A DNA stretch of 64,000 nucleotides from Bryum argenteum (lineage: Eukaryota; Streptophyta; Bryopsida; Bryales; Bryaceae), in contig CM073322.1 in NCBI GenBank assembly GCA_037043015.1, positions 31,987,864 through 32,051,863 of the forward strand, written 5' to 3'. Positions 1-11,731 of this stretch are shown here, in pieces. The position numbers were made by a program, and so were the translations under genes. The first letter of the stretch is position 1. Each line of letters opens with the position of its first letter. Below the pieces are notes generated by a model. That model was not told the DNA's origin and made no database searches. It saw only the letters and a program-made list of their open reading frames with translations.

Positions 1-215
1 AAGTAATGAATTTTTATTGTCCAACATGTAAAAAATCCTTGTGTATGGGGAAGTGCTTCGTGGATTTCCATTCTAGACGCATTTGATGTTGCTCTAATAT
101 TTATGCTTGGCTCATTTTCATATTTTTTTCTACACAATTATTTGTGTATGCATAGATGTATTATTTAGAATGGGGGGGAGTAGGGGTCCAATGCCACATG
201 ATGGGTGGTTTCTTA

Positions 216-226
216 GGTTCGAATCC
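216..226 (+). promoter_or_regulatory. Perfect Pol III B-box-like motif
   Basis: The sequence GGTTCGAATCC matches the RNA polymerase III B box (T-arm of tRNA) exactly and sits in a 5-bp stem (TTAGG/CCTAA) like a T arm. I see no matching acceptor stem or clear A box upstream, so this is not an intact tRNA gene. It could be a relic of a tRNA-derived SINE or a chance match. Confidence 0.35.
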
Positions 227-299
227 TAAGGTTGGAAAATTTGGGGAAGGGCTTACATTCAGAAATTGGAAAATAAATAAAAAAAACTCTGGCCAGGGT

Positions 300-600
300 C
301 TCTGGACTCTGGACAAGGCGGCCGGCCCGATGCCGATACTTGGTGGACAGGGGACCGGTGGGGCGGGGGTGGCCGGCGGCCCCGCTACCGGAGCCTGGCG
401 GCTGCCGGGCGCCTGCCCTCGATGGGCCAGCTCTGGCCGGCCCCTGCGCTACCGGAGCTTGCCGGCTGCTGGGAGCCACCGGCCCGATGGGGCAGCTCCG
501 GCCGGTCTGGTGCGCCGGGGTGGTGGCCGGCGGGGGGTCCCCCTCACGGGGAGGGCTCCGGCTGGAGGCCGGGCCTCCTGAAAACCTGGTTGGTCGGGCA
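300..600. repeat. GC-rich island with imperfect ~60-bp repeats
   Basis: A sharply GC-rich block inside AT-rich flank. Two or more diverged units of about 60 bases each begin near GCTACCGGAGC and end near GGCCGG. The long overlapping ORFs here are open in several frames because of base composition, and I do not regard them as genes. Confidence 0.6.
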
Positions 601-667
601 GGGCGGATTCAAGCGGTGGCAGCCTCGCGAGCTCGGGGCAGCTCTTCCCACCCTCTTCCCAAATCTC

Positions 668-882
668 ACCAAAATCCCCATGTTCTCAACGGTGGCATTT
701 CTTGGGATTTGACCCGATGTGTTTGATCTTTTTTGCGTTCAGTATATATCCAAGTTACCTCGACGTTCACCGTTCCGGATTTTGAAAATTGTGTAATTAA
801 CTATGAGAAAATACACCCCAAAGGCATTAAGGTACCATTTTTTCCCCATTTGTGGAATACAAGGATGTCAATTAAGGGTTAA
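668..882. mobile_element. 3' part of a TTAA-bounded MITE (copy 1)
   Basis: Shares extended similarity with the complete element at 38,251-38,841: the blocks TTCTCAACGGTG, TTTGACCCGATGT/TTTTACCCGATGT, CCAAGTTACCT and AAGGATGTCAATTAAGGG occur in the same order. It ends in the same AATTAAGGGTTAA terminus. The left terminus was not found upstream, where the GC-rich island lies instead, so this copy looks truncated or rearranged. Confidence 0.65.
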
Positions 883-3870
883 CTTTTCTTCATGTCACCA
901 ATTGCACCACTCCCATAAATTTCTTATATTTGCAAGAAAGCTTGCATGCTCTCTCATTTAATGTTATGGTTTGAAAATTAATCTTGTAACACATTGGTGA
1001 CGAGTGACATGTAATGTTACTGTTCTCGATTAACATTTCTAACACTAACATACAATTCTTGTGTATTAGCTAGGTTTCGCTTTGCGAGGAATGGCATGCA
1101 CAAAATGGAATCATCTGCCAGGCCTACCAAACCCCGCTCTTGCAATTTGTCTGTCCGCAATAATGTGGTTCAAAAAGGTCCACTTAAAATAGAGAGCAGC
1201 TCTACATACCAACCGCAATGTGCGACCTGGTCAAGTACACTCTCGTCCTCAATTCTTTTTCAACTCCTACAGTAGAAAGTTGTTTCATTGTAGTCCTTTT
1301 TCTTGCACCAGTAAAAAAAAATTCCACTGAAAGGACAATGGAACGGCCTTTCAGTGATTCGAGCAAATTGAAATATGAGGCGGGGCCACCGGTCCCAAAT
1401 AATCCTAACTTCCACCTCATAATAATATTACACTTGTTCATCAACTCAATGGGAAGAAATCTTTGCAGTTTTGAGCGTATCTTAACTACGAGAATGAAGA
1501 ATGATTTTTGAGCTAAATCACAAAATTCTTATGGGAATTTGGGGTCTTGCCAATAGGTTCAATAACAAGAAAGAGAAGAACTTCAAACTTAGGAAACATT
1601 CTCAACGCTTAACCATCAACTTAAGGCTTAGTCTTTACTTGCATATGGAAAGTGTTTTTTGTGGCAACCGTCTCTTCCTTTGGTGTGTAATGTATCATTT
1701 TTATGATGCATCTTAAAGTGAAGTCACGTACTTGTCAAAATAGTAAATACATTGTGTCAAAGCTAAACAACTATCAAACTTTACCATGGTGATGGTGATG
1801 CAAGAAATAACAGAAGTTATGACCCTTATTTAGGGACATTTCATGTCAATTACATACTTGAAATTCCCATGCAAAATTAGAGTATGAGCAAACAAGATAC
1901 TATACATTATTTCACTAGGTAAAAAGGTACACGCACAATTTGACACGCACAAGTGAAAACAAGTAAAGTACCAGAAGTATCACATTATAGAAGACTTTCA
2001 CATCCACATGAACATGGAAATATGGGTGCTATGGTACTATGTACTTCAACCCCGTGCACTGGAATCTATCTTTCATTTCGACATAAATTAGCGACTCCGA
2101 GGGGTTTTTTCCCAACGGACTCTGCTTTGTAGCTCTCATTGTACTCATCTTTTCACTAATATTTTAATGTCAAACCCGTCACCTTCTTGTGATGCATTCA
2201 AAAAGTGAAATTTTACAATTCAAATCATAGTTTGTATGAGTGATTTTGTGCTTTGAAAGGTTTGTGGTAGGTAGGTTGGGGTTGTATATATCCTTGTAGG
2301 AGGTTGCAAGCTCATCATTGATTGGTTCATTCATGATGCCCAACCTCAAAAAGTGCATTATCCATGATGCCCAAGTCCAAAAGATGCTATTATCCAATTT
2401 TGGGCTGCCCGTTTTAGACCCCATGTACGTTAAAGGGTTAATATTACTGAAAATATTTGTCTTATTGCAAATTGTACTAACATCAAAAATTCCAGTGAGC
2501 AAAATAAATAATATATTATAACGTATACCGTATCTGGTCAGAGCCCACTAAAATTACTTATCAACGACCCTATTCATCTAGTTTTGGTAAATGATTTCCA
2601 GGTCACCCGGTTCCCAACGGATACAAGTCCCGAGGCAACGATCGTGGCGGACGAAAGTCGTGCTCTCGTCCAAATATGGACGATCTCCGTCACTTGTCAG
2701 CTCCTCATCATGCTCTTGAAGAGCTCACTGGATCCCGTCGAGTTTTCCCGTGTGTTCAATTCCTTTAGTTCTCGTGCGTCTTACAGTTGCTGCGCTCTCT
2801 GAAGTTATACATTGTCCAATTACTTCGTTGAATTCTCGGGAGCTTTTAGTCGAGTTTTGTGGTGCAGGCATTGCTCAAGTATTCAGTAAATCGAGTGGGT
2901 CTGAATTCTGGTACGTTTGCTTCATCATTGTGCTTGTCCTCACGGAAGATCTAGTGCAAGTTGCTAGCGACACTGTCGTGCACTGGATGGAAAGAATGCG
3001 GCGCTGATTTGAGCTATCTGGATCATAGTTCGGTGATTTGTGTAAATGGTCTTTCTCTGGAGGTGGAATGTGTGAATGGCGGGCCTGGAAGGCTTTTTAA
3101 AGCGTGATTTTACTGGCACGCTGTAGTGGAAGGCTTTACAGGTCGTGAAGGTGCCGCTGTTAGTATATGCAGCGAAAGTTCTTGCTCTGTCTCGGGAGCC
3201 AATTGTGGTAGATAGTGTGGTTGCGAGCTATCTTCGGTGTCTGTTTGTTGTTGCTGCAAGCACAGGCAGTGATCCGCTTTTCATTGCAATTGATTGTCTC
3301 GGTTTAGTTGGGTAACCTGACCAAGTACCGGTGTTCTAGCAGTAGTTGGTTATGTCTGTACAGACGAGTAAACTGTTCGAGCACTAGTATTCGGAGCTTG
3401 TAATCCATCATGTCTGTAACTTGGGCTCTGAGTAATCTTGTGCCGTGGTAGCATCTCATCCATTAGGAATTTTACCTGGTTACATTCACATTTTAAGAAC
3501 GACCGTTTTTGTTCGATAGTGAGGAAACCTCAAATGTGAGTATTTGCTTCAGACTACCCCTGTTGTATCAAAGTAATCACTGGACATTTATGTGGTGAGA
3601 CCATTCAATTTATTACTGCAAAATGTAGACTATCTGTAAATTCTGAATGGAACCTCTGTAGATTGACCGTGGTTCTCACACTGTGGCTGTCAAATGATCA
3701 ATGCGGTTCTGAACTGAGTTGATTATGGTAGGTAGAATGACCAATTTCGGCAGTTTTTTCGTTTGAATTGGCTGCTCTAACAGTCCGGCTTAGGTTTTCT
3801 GATCTGAGTGTACTGTTTTGCTTCCTAGCAGTAAACTTAGTGCTGTAATCCCATTTGGTGACCTTCGGAG
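883..3870. other. Intergenic, 5' flank of tetraspanin gene
   Basis: No coding region with recognisable protein character was found. Short ORFs are scattered on both strands without splice support. The last ~1.3 kb is of higher complexity and probably holds the promoter and 5' leader of the tetraspanin gene, possibly with a leader intron that I cannot place. Confidence 0.5.
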
Positions 3871-6055
3871 ATGGGTGACGATGGGAAAGTGGTTCTGGAC
3901 CGCGACTCTTACGATGGTAAATCGGCCGGCTTCATCAAGTTTATCAACGTTCTTGCTGTCGTAAGTGAACCTCCTCTGGTTAAAATTTTACACTTTTCCG
4001 TAAGCCTCCATTCTTGCCTGATCGTAATCTTAATCATCACAGTAACATGTTAAGCTTAGGGTCTTTTCCATGTGCGCGAAGGTGGTGGTATTAATGTTCA
4101 TCTTCAGGTTGTTATCATGCATCGCAATGACAAGTAATCTGGTGTGTTGAAACTGTAGTTGGCTTCGCTAGCATTAATAGCTCTAGGGATATGGCTAGCA
4201 ACAAGGCCCGGAGATTGTGAGAAGTATGCCACAGTCCCAGTGTTCTTGATCGGTGCCTTCTTCTTACTTGTGTAAGTTTCTCACCCGCTGCCTAAATCTT
4301 TGCTTGGTACAGTTCTAAATTTTCTACCTCTGTCTTGCATGAAAATGACCTTATCGACGAATGAAAGCTTCTATCTTACCTTGTCGAGAAATGGTGTGTG
4401 TGCAGAGCTGTATTGGGTCTTTTTGGAGCCTGGTTCCTGTATTTGCCTATCCTATACACCGTATCCTTCTGAACGACCAAAGCTTATGATAGAAAATTAT
4501 GATGGGAGTGTTTGTCAATGAGGCTTTGTTCGTCGATTTGGAATTGTGTGATTTTGGAAAGTTCGTTGGATATCTCCTTGACTATCGTCGCAGTATCTGG
4601 TGTTGACGTTTGCGGTGCTTGTCGCGTTCTTGGCGTTTTCAATTTTCATGTGAGTTCCTTCTACCTTGGATACCAGGGGTTATTCTACATGAATGCTGCA
4701 TTGTTAGTGGATACTGAACTTGCGACTGGTTTTTTTACCTTGTACACTATTTCTCTTCCGTAGCAAATCACGGTGGGAAGGTCAGTCTCTGATTAGTATA
4801 CCCCAAGCAGCATGTTGATTTGTGTACATCGGTATTCCAGATTCGTAGTCACGGCTCAAGGAGGAGGGTATCACGTGGCGGGACAGACGTAAGTTTGAGT
4901 TCTTTCTCTACCTAAAACTTGTTTAATGGTTCGAAAAGGTTTCAAGTGACATTGTCCTGATTGATTGACATCTATCTTTCCTGGTCCGCAGCTTCAAGGA
5001 GTACAGGATAAGCGCGTACTCTGACTACGTTCAGGAGAGGGTACACTTCCTGTGCCTTAGATCGTCCCTGTTGTCGTGCAAGCATTGCAAATTGATAATT
5101 CCGTGGGCCCTGTATTATTGGGAGGGTGTAGTTTTGGACCGACCGTTCTTTGCACTGACAATGTTTCATTTGAGCATGCAGATAAATAAGGTGTCGAACT
5201 GGAACCACCTGAAGGCTGTCATTGAGGCAAGCGATAACTGCGAGAAATTTGACCTCGTCACTGTATGTTCCTTTGGCCTTGGATTATTGATGGTTGTTAG
5301 CTTTCAATGTAAGGCTGTAAGAAGTTCCTGACTTTCTTTTTGTGATTGGCACAGCCCGTGAACTACCCCTACTATGACTTCAATCCGATTCAATCTGGCT
5401 GCTGTCGTCCACCTGCGGAGTAAGCGTCCGAGGCTTACCCTCCGATTTTCATTCTGGTGTATTGCCACTGCGGGAAGTTGATAGGACTCGCTTCTTCTAT
5501 CATGGCTTCATGCAGTGGTTGGACCCAGTTCGTGACCTTACTGATTATGGCTTGATGCAGATGCGGCTACGCCATGACCGGGAATGGCACCTTTAGCACG
5601 ACGTCGAGGCCTCTGTCCGCCAACCCTGATTGCACAAGATACTCTAACGATGACCTTATCAAGTGCTACGACTGTGATTCTTGCAAGTGAGTTTCCCTCC
5701 AGGATTTACTTCTCATGTGTTTGAAGACGAAACTTCTGTTCCTCTGTGATAGTTTTTTCATTAATGAATCGCTTGACTCGGGACGCAGGGGCGGAGTGGC
5801 GGAAGAATTAAAGAAAACGGGTCGAATTGCAGGCATCGTCACCCTGGTGATTTTCGTAGTCCTGGTGAGCCTTTGAATTCTCAATCGTCTTCCGTTTGAA
5901 AATCTATTGGGCTTCACCATTGTTGAGGTGAACAATCTGAGTGATGGCTTCTTAGAACATGTCTGATCTTTGATGATGCTGCACAGGCGATAATCCTGGT
6001 CACGGCTTGCCACGCGGGGCACCGAGTTGCAAGGGAGAACTGGAGCAGAGTATAA
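3871..6055 (+). CDS. Tetraspanin (plant TET-like), 11 exons, 275 aa
   Basis: Four-pass membrane scaffold protein of the plasma membrane; plant tetraspanins organise membrane microdomains. Exons, all with GT/AG borders and consistent phase: 3871-3960, 4159-4271, 4406-4460, 4594-4649, 4841-4888, 4992-5040, 5182-5262, 5355-5419, 5561-5686, 5789-5864, 5987-6055 (828 nt). Membrane segments lie near residues 20-44, 54-75, 80-105 and 238-262. The large extracellular loop between TM3 and TM4 contains the signature GCC (residues 179-181, followed by RPP as in plant members) and further paired cysteines (CGY, NPDC, IKCYDCDSC). The start MGDDGKVVLD gives a short cytoplasmic tail as expected. Length is normal for the family and the frame is intact. 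Convergent with the DUF599 gene downstream. Which plant TET subgroup it belongs to cannot be told here. Confidence 0.93.
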
Positions 6056-7160
6056 CGACCCTCCCGACAATGTGCTTATCGGCTAACAAATCAGACAGCC
6101 ACTGAATCCACCCAGGGGTTGTACGCAATATCATCTCCAATGGTTGATTTTACTGTGCGTACAATTGAAGATCTGATGGCGGAGTGTACATGTGATGTAG
6201 TAGTGCAGATAGTCACCATACTCACCCGTGTAGAAAGAGAGAAGTGAAAACTCGGCTGAAACGTGAGTTTGTACCATGAAGATGGCGACGAGGCAGTAGT
6301 ACGGTAGGGATGAGAGTATCGGATATAGAAAGTTTTAAGGGACTTAATCTATCCTTGTTGTGTACAATGGATCTAGGTTAACCAAACCAAATTTGACCAC
6401 TGTGAACAATTGAGTACGTACCACATCCTTTGCTAACAAGATAGATAGATAGAAACTCCGGTCCTTTCTAAGGGGCCGGCGTGAATGAAGTGTCCGTTCG
6501 TAATGCTAATTATCCCGATGGCCACCGGACAATGGGAACTTCGCTAACAACATAGAACATGATTGACAGCACACTTTGAACAGCACACTTTACATGGAAG
6601 TACGCAAATAATGCTCCCACTTCGCACAATGAACAATAAAGGAATGCAACATATATAACAGTAAATTTATCAACTACCTTCTCAGATACAGAATAATTGC
6701 AGGTAACCGATGGGACCAATGGCATTGGTGCCCGGCTTAACTATAAGGACCCACATCATGGGTAACATTTACAGGAACTTCATAACGAGCTGTTGCTGTG
6801 TGACTAAAGGAGGGGGCAGAAATCAACAAGTCGTTGATCTGAAACTACAGCAGAGAATAACACATGCCCCCTTCGTGCACTTGCTATCAAGGCCAATCCA
6901 ACACGGAGGTTCCTATCAACGGGTATCGATCAACACTTGCATCATAAATAAAAATCAATGAGTACAATAGCTACTTCAATAATCTCGTGCCTACCGAAAA
7001 TGAAGGGACTGCCGGGAGAAATTTCACTGTATCAACAAGATGTTGATGAGTGACCAAAGAAGAGGAGGCACGAGCAGACGAACTTACTAAATACCTGCAG
7101 GGATGAACCCAGAAAAGAATCGTATATACACTCACAGAAGCAAAATCAGAGATGCGTGGC
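6056..7160. other. Convergent 3' intergenic region
   Basis: 3' UTRs of the tetraspanin (+) and DUF599 (-) genes meet here. A short GATA microsatellite lies near 6,440. No other coding signal is apparent. Confidence 0.6.
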
Positions 7161-8114
7161 TTATGGAGTTAGAATCTGATGAGGGTTGGTGTCAATTTCA
7201 CGTCTGGCATTGTTCTTCTCCAAGTCGTCGTCGTCGTTCTCCTTTACTCTCGGAACAATCTTGAAGGTGAGTTTGAACTTTTTGGCTTTGTCCAACGTGT
7301 GCAACAAAACGAGCATCACAAGGGTGCAGACAAACATAGGGATGGGTCCAAAAATCCAGAGCAGCAGCGGGAATGAGAAGTAGTAGCCTCGCAATCCGAG
7401 AGAGAAGAAGTTCTGGCTTCGGTAGATGAACTCGTTCACGTAATCCGGAGTGAGACCTGGAGCGTCGTCGCCAACAGGAATGCTGAGCAGGAAGCTGGCA
7501 TGGCTCGCGTACCGGATGGATTGCACATGACACACGAAAGCAAAGAGGAAGCAGAGGAGGAGGCACAAGTACTTGAGCGTGGAGGTGATGGTCCCGGTCT
7601 CTCCATACACAAAGCTCTGAAGCGACTTGCTGCTACCCCCGGAGGCACTGCTCACTAACGCTCCGATGATGGAGCTCAGCGTGATGGCTGTGGACGCCAG
7701 CAAAGTTGAAGCCATGATGCTGTTTCGCAGTGTCTGCACTGCTAACACTCCGTTCTTCACACTATCCTGCACACCCAACAAGGAAATCGCCTCAATAAAC
7801 CTCCAAACAATAGATTCTGACATCAGCGAAAGCTTACCAGCACTATACAAACACTAGCTCATCAGGTAAGAAAATAATCACAAGCAAGTGGTCATTGAGA
7901 CAAAACCATTGAAAGGGATTTGCGGAAAGAGCAGAGCAGCACGTACACTCATGATATTGTTGACCCATGCTTGTCGATTGAGGTGATTGACACCGATGAC
8001 TGTGCGATCCGGGTGAAACTTCACAAGAAACCACAGATGGACATGATACGCCACCAACAATAACATCCCCAGCGGTACCAGCATCCTGTCCAAAAAGCTC
8101 GCATCCCATGCCAT
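7161..8114 (-). CDS. DUF599 family membrane protein, 2 exons, 257 aa
   Basis: Exon 1 is 8114-7947 and exon 2 is 7766-7161; the junction is phase 0 (..NNIMS / DSVKNG..). The protein begins MAWDASFLDRML and has hydrophobic segments near residues 8-31, 76-97, 117-138 and 185-220. Family-typical stretches are visible: YHVHLW in the first helix, NSIMASTLLASTAI, and a C-terminal block with RGYYFS and LLWIFGPIPM. DUF599 (PF04654) proteins are plant membrane proteins of unknown biochemical role. The C-terminus is charged (KENDDDDLEKNN). Length fits the family and no lesion is seen. A telo-box-like AAACCCTAA lies about 40 bases upstream of the start, on the antisense side. Confidence 0.9.
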
Positions 8115-8151
8115 GGTCGATCTCTGAAAGAAACAACTGAGCTCAATCGTA

Positions 8152-8160
8152 AAACCCTAA
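8152..8160 (-). promoter_or_regulatory. Telo-box-like AAACCCTAA upstream of DUF599 gene
   Basis: An exact AAACCCTAA lies 38 bases upstream of the DUF599 start codon. Such telo-boxes are common near plant transcription starts and translation-apparatus promoters. Function here is inferred from position only. Confidence 0.45.
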
Positions 8161-11100
8161 ACCATCGCAAAAAAAATCCCAAGTGCCTAAACCATTTCAT
8201 GAACACGCCTGTCGCTTAAATTACATAACTTGGTACACAATCGGACTAAAGCAGATGATTTTCTGAAGGATTATACGGAGCGCAACGCAAATACCCTACA
8301 AGCATTCTATCATTCCGTTCCGAATTCCTTCAATTCGGGTTCTACAGCTTACCTTGAAGCTTGCGAACGAGTGAGGAGTATCGCAATGCCGAGATGTGGC
8401 GAGATCGGACCTCCGCGAAAGCATAAAAATGCCCGCGGGTGGTCGATCGCCGTTACTACAGCATCTCTCCGGGGTGTCATGGGACACGGGTATAGGACCG
8501 CCACGGTCTTGGGTCGTAAAGCTTCCTGTTAGCTTATACTGTAGTTCCTTACGCTTCTGACACGTGAACGTTTACTCCACGTGGAGTTTATTGATTGGCG
8601 AAGGATCTTGAATGGGTAACTTCCGCCACCTCATCAGCATCTTGTCCAGCTCATTTCTGTGGCGGCAGAATCTATTATATGGGTCATTGGAGGGTACCTA
8701 AAACTGAGCTTTTTGTAGTATTTTTGAGAATATATATATAAATCGAACCATGTCGGAGTGGGAGGCTAAAGAATTAGGGTCAGCAAATGAGAACTCAAAA
8801 TTAGCAAAACTCTGGACCCAGCAAAACTCAGGGACTTGTGATAATCGACTGAAGCTGTTGAAACGAAAGGCTTGAAACCAGGGTAGGAATTTGGGTGAGA
8901 AGTCTTACTCCGTTGAATTTTCTCTATAAGAAAGGATAATGGAGCAAAGAGAGAGTAGTTACCGATTGTATGAGGAGGGTGAAACCTGATCTGCAGAACG
9001 GATCACTGGCTTTAACTGCCGGATATCCGGTGGGTGTGGATCGAGAAAGGGCTCGATGAGGAAATCCGTAAATGACATTGTAAATGCCAATGTAAATGCC
9101 AGTGTAAATCATTGGGATTACAGATGAAAACACTTGCTGTGAAGGACATTCAGCGCATTTGCTTACAAGAATGCTAAGGTAGAGGCACCTATAACCGACC
9201 ACTTAAGGATTTTAGCATATGATTTTAAGGTATATATTTTTTTTAGAAATTTCCATGTGTGCAAACATAAGGTTCTTGGTGAATGCAAAAAGTTTTCGTG
9301 ATTTTATTTGCATTATTCAAATAGTTATAATTGTTTAAAGTAAAAAGTTGCTTGGAACCTAAAGTCGATCACATGCTCAAATATACAAATGAGGTATATC
9401 TGTTCTTTCAAAATCTAGGAATTGGGCTTGATCGGTTATGGGTCCCCAGTCGGGAATGGGTCCCTTTACCTTAGCTAAGAGAACTTGATGCTAGAATCTA
9501 AAGGCTCGGCTCTGGGAGAAGAAAAGAAGATTGATTTTCCATAATGTTGTGAGAGAAGCTAGTAATGTAGGAAATGGACTCTCACAGCTTGAAGTTCTCA
9601 GAGGAAGTTTTGTTATCCTTTTAAATATATAAATAAAATCACTATACCTTGTGGGGTTGCCGTGAATAATATGCCTCTTCGACCTACCTTGATAATAGGC
9701 CTACGGAATGTTCTCCTATTCACAGATGTCTACTTACAGTTACTCGTTCAGGTTGTATGTTTAATTGTGAAATAATGTTACATATCCTCTCGGTTAATGA
9801 TTGGTTGCTTGTGATCCAGATAGTATTGTAAAACTAGGGAGTAAAAGGTGTTAAATCGGAAATAAGATCTTTGTAGGAATGCATTACATGGCTGGAATTA
9901 TTGAATGTTTCAATTTTGCTAAAATGTCAATTATCAACCAAGATGGTTGTTTGTGGGTGTTGAAATTCAATGAAAAATAGGAATAAATGTGTGATTGTTG
10001 GCCCATTTAAATGCGGACAAACATTAAAGTCTCATATTCAAAAAGGAGGGTAATATTACAAAAAGTGTCAAAGTTGGTGTGGCACTTGGGTACTACACTT
10101 TTCAAAGAATTTAAGTGTATGAACTCTATTGGTATTCCTTAAATTGAGTGATACCTACTGCACCCAATTATATGCACAAGATTAAGGTTGAATTTGACTA
10201 CATAATTGAACATGCCATTCTCTTCTCCTCTATTTTTGCTTCCCCTTATGATGAACAAAACGTGCAATGAAAATGTAGCAAATGCTAGAGTCAATACTTG
10301 CTCATTTGTAATTAGCTTAGCCATGACACTTTGCTTCTTATATTCTAGTTGTGTGTTTATGAATATTGAGACAATTGATATTTTGATACAAGAAACTTCT
10401 ACTATGCACTGTAGGATGGAGTTACACTATTTCATATCACTTTTCTATTATACTACACTAATAAGCCGATAGGTTAAAAGAGACATTGATTAAATGACAC
10501 CATGTTCAAGTAATGTGTTTCAACTGCACTAGTACATTCCGAGTGTCCGAATCGTGCAACCAAGGAACTTCTAATTTGTAACCTTATTTTTCACACCTTT
10601 CTACTCTAGTCTGAAACTTGTTGGCTCCTAATTCTATGCATCCATTACTTTTTAAATCAATAAAATGTGTGGGGGTACATGGTTTGCGGATTGACCCCTC
10701 AAAATGTCCTTGGTATCAAATAATGATATTTTGGATGAAAGAATAAAATTTGAGGAGTTACATCTTCTCCATCCAAAGTTTGTTTTTTGACAAAGTTTGT
10801 TTGAGTTGGAAACCAAAACAAAGATTGTTACTATTATAAAGATTTACCATGGATCCACCGTAGTATACTGTTATCAATTAATTTCAAATGAAGATGTTCA
10901 AAGTTTGAATCCTTCATCCAAAATGTCAAAATTTAAAATTAGGGATATTCAAAATATTACTTTTACATCCAAATATAGCTTTATGTTTCAATTTTGTTAC
11001 TTGATAAATTTAGAATCTACGTAGAAGAGGGTAAGAATTTCACTTATGTTTAAGGATTAAAATAGGGAGATAGAGAATGAAAGTGATGACGTAAGTTCAT

Positions 11101-11654
11101 ATAGTAGTAGTAGAATATATAGATAAACTATTATCATCGTGTTTAGCGGTGAGAAAATTCTTGAGTATTACTAGGCATTATTCTTCACTAAGTTCTTCAA
11201 AGAACCTTCATGAATTACTCTTGGCATTGATGCTACAGATTAAATAGAACAATGCAATTTTCATGGATTTATTGCCTTTAATCTCAAAATATAAAAAGGC
11301 TGTTTGGTTATTTAACCCTTAACAGTCCCTTGGGGATAGTATGTACGCTGTCGTATAATTAGGATTGGCTACCAACAAGAAACTCTAAATTGGAATCGTA
11401 ATAGCTCACTAGAACCGCATTAATTCAAATGTCAACTTCTTCTTTGAACTCAAACCCATTAAAGGTGTGCATTCACTCCAAATACAACTAAAATACACCG
11501 TATTCTACTGGTCGCCACGGCACGCTCAAACATTTAGGGGTTAAGTGTGCTGTATCGTAAAATAGTATTCATTCTAGATCGTACAAAATACGGTAGAGAC
11601 CGTATCTCGTTTTAATTTGTGACCAGTAGGTTGCTTATGGTCACAAGGTCGGCA
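8161..11654. other. Intergenic, no gene seen
   Basis: Separates the divergent DUF599 (-) and SURF6 (+) genes. ORFs are short, lack splice-linked continuation and have no recognisable domain. From 9,200 to 11,100 the sequence is strongly AT-rich. At 11,312 TTAACCCTTAA resembles the terminus of the TTAA-bounded MITE family, but I find no matching right end. Confidence 0.5.
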
Positions 11655-11671
11655 TTTAGGGTTCAGGGTTT
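11655..11671 (+). promoter_or_regulatory. Telomere-motif promoter element of SURF6
   Basis: TTTAGGGTT followed closely by AGGGTTTA lies about 60-75 bases upstream of the SURF6 start codon. Telo-boxes are enriched in plant promoters of ribosome-biogenesis genes, which fits the gene downstream. Confidence 0.5.
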
Positions 11672-11731
11672 AACAACCCTGACCTACACGCGCTCGGGGT
11701 TCAGAAGCCCTCAGTCGAATTCTGTTGCGCG

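Noticed and set aside
216..240. A complete tRNA gene around the B box
   Set aside because: T-arm-like sequence only; no complementary acceptor stem or anticodon arm at proper spacing.
156..726. Long overlapping ORFs in the GC-rich island
   Set aside because: Open in several frames on both strands because of composition and repeats; no domain and no splice support.
8230..8532. 100-codon + ORF between DUF599 and SURF6
   Set aside because: No domain, opposite-strand ORFs of similar size and no splice context.
11311..11560. Third copy of the TTAA-bounded MITE
   Set aside because: A left-end-like TTAACCCTTAA is present, but no matching right terminus or internal similarity was found.
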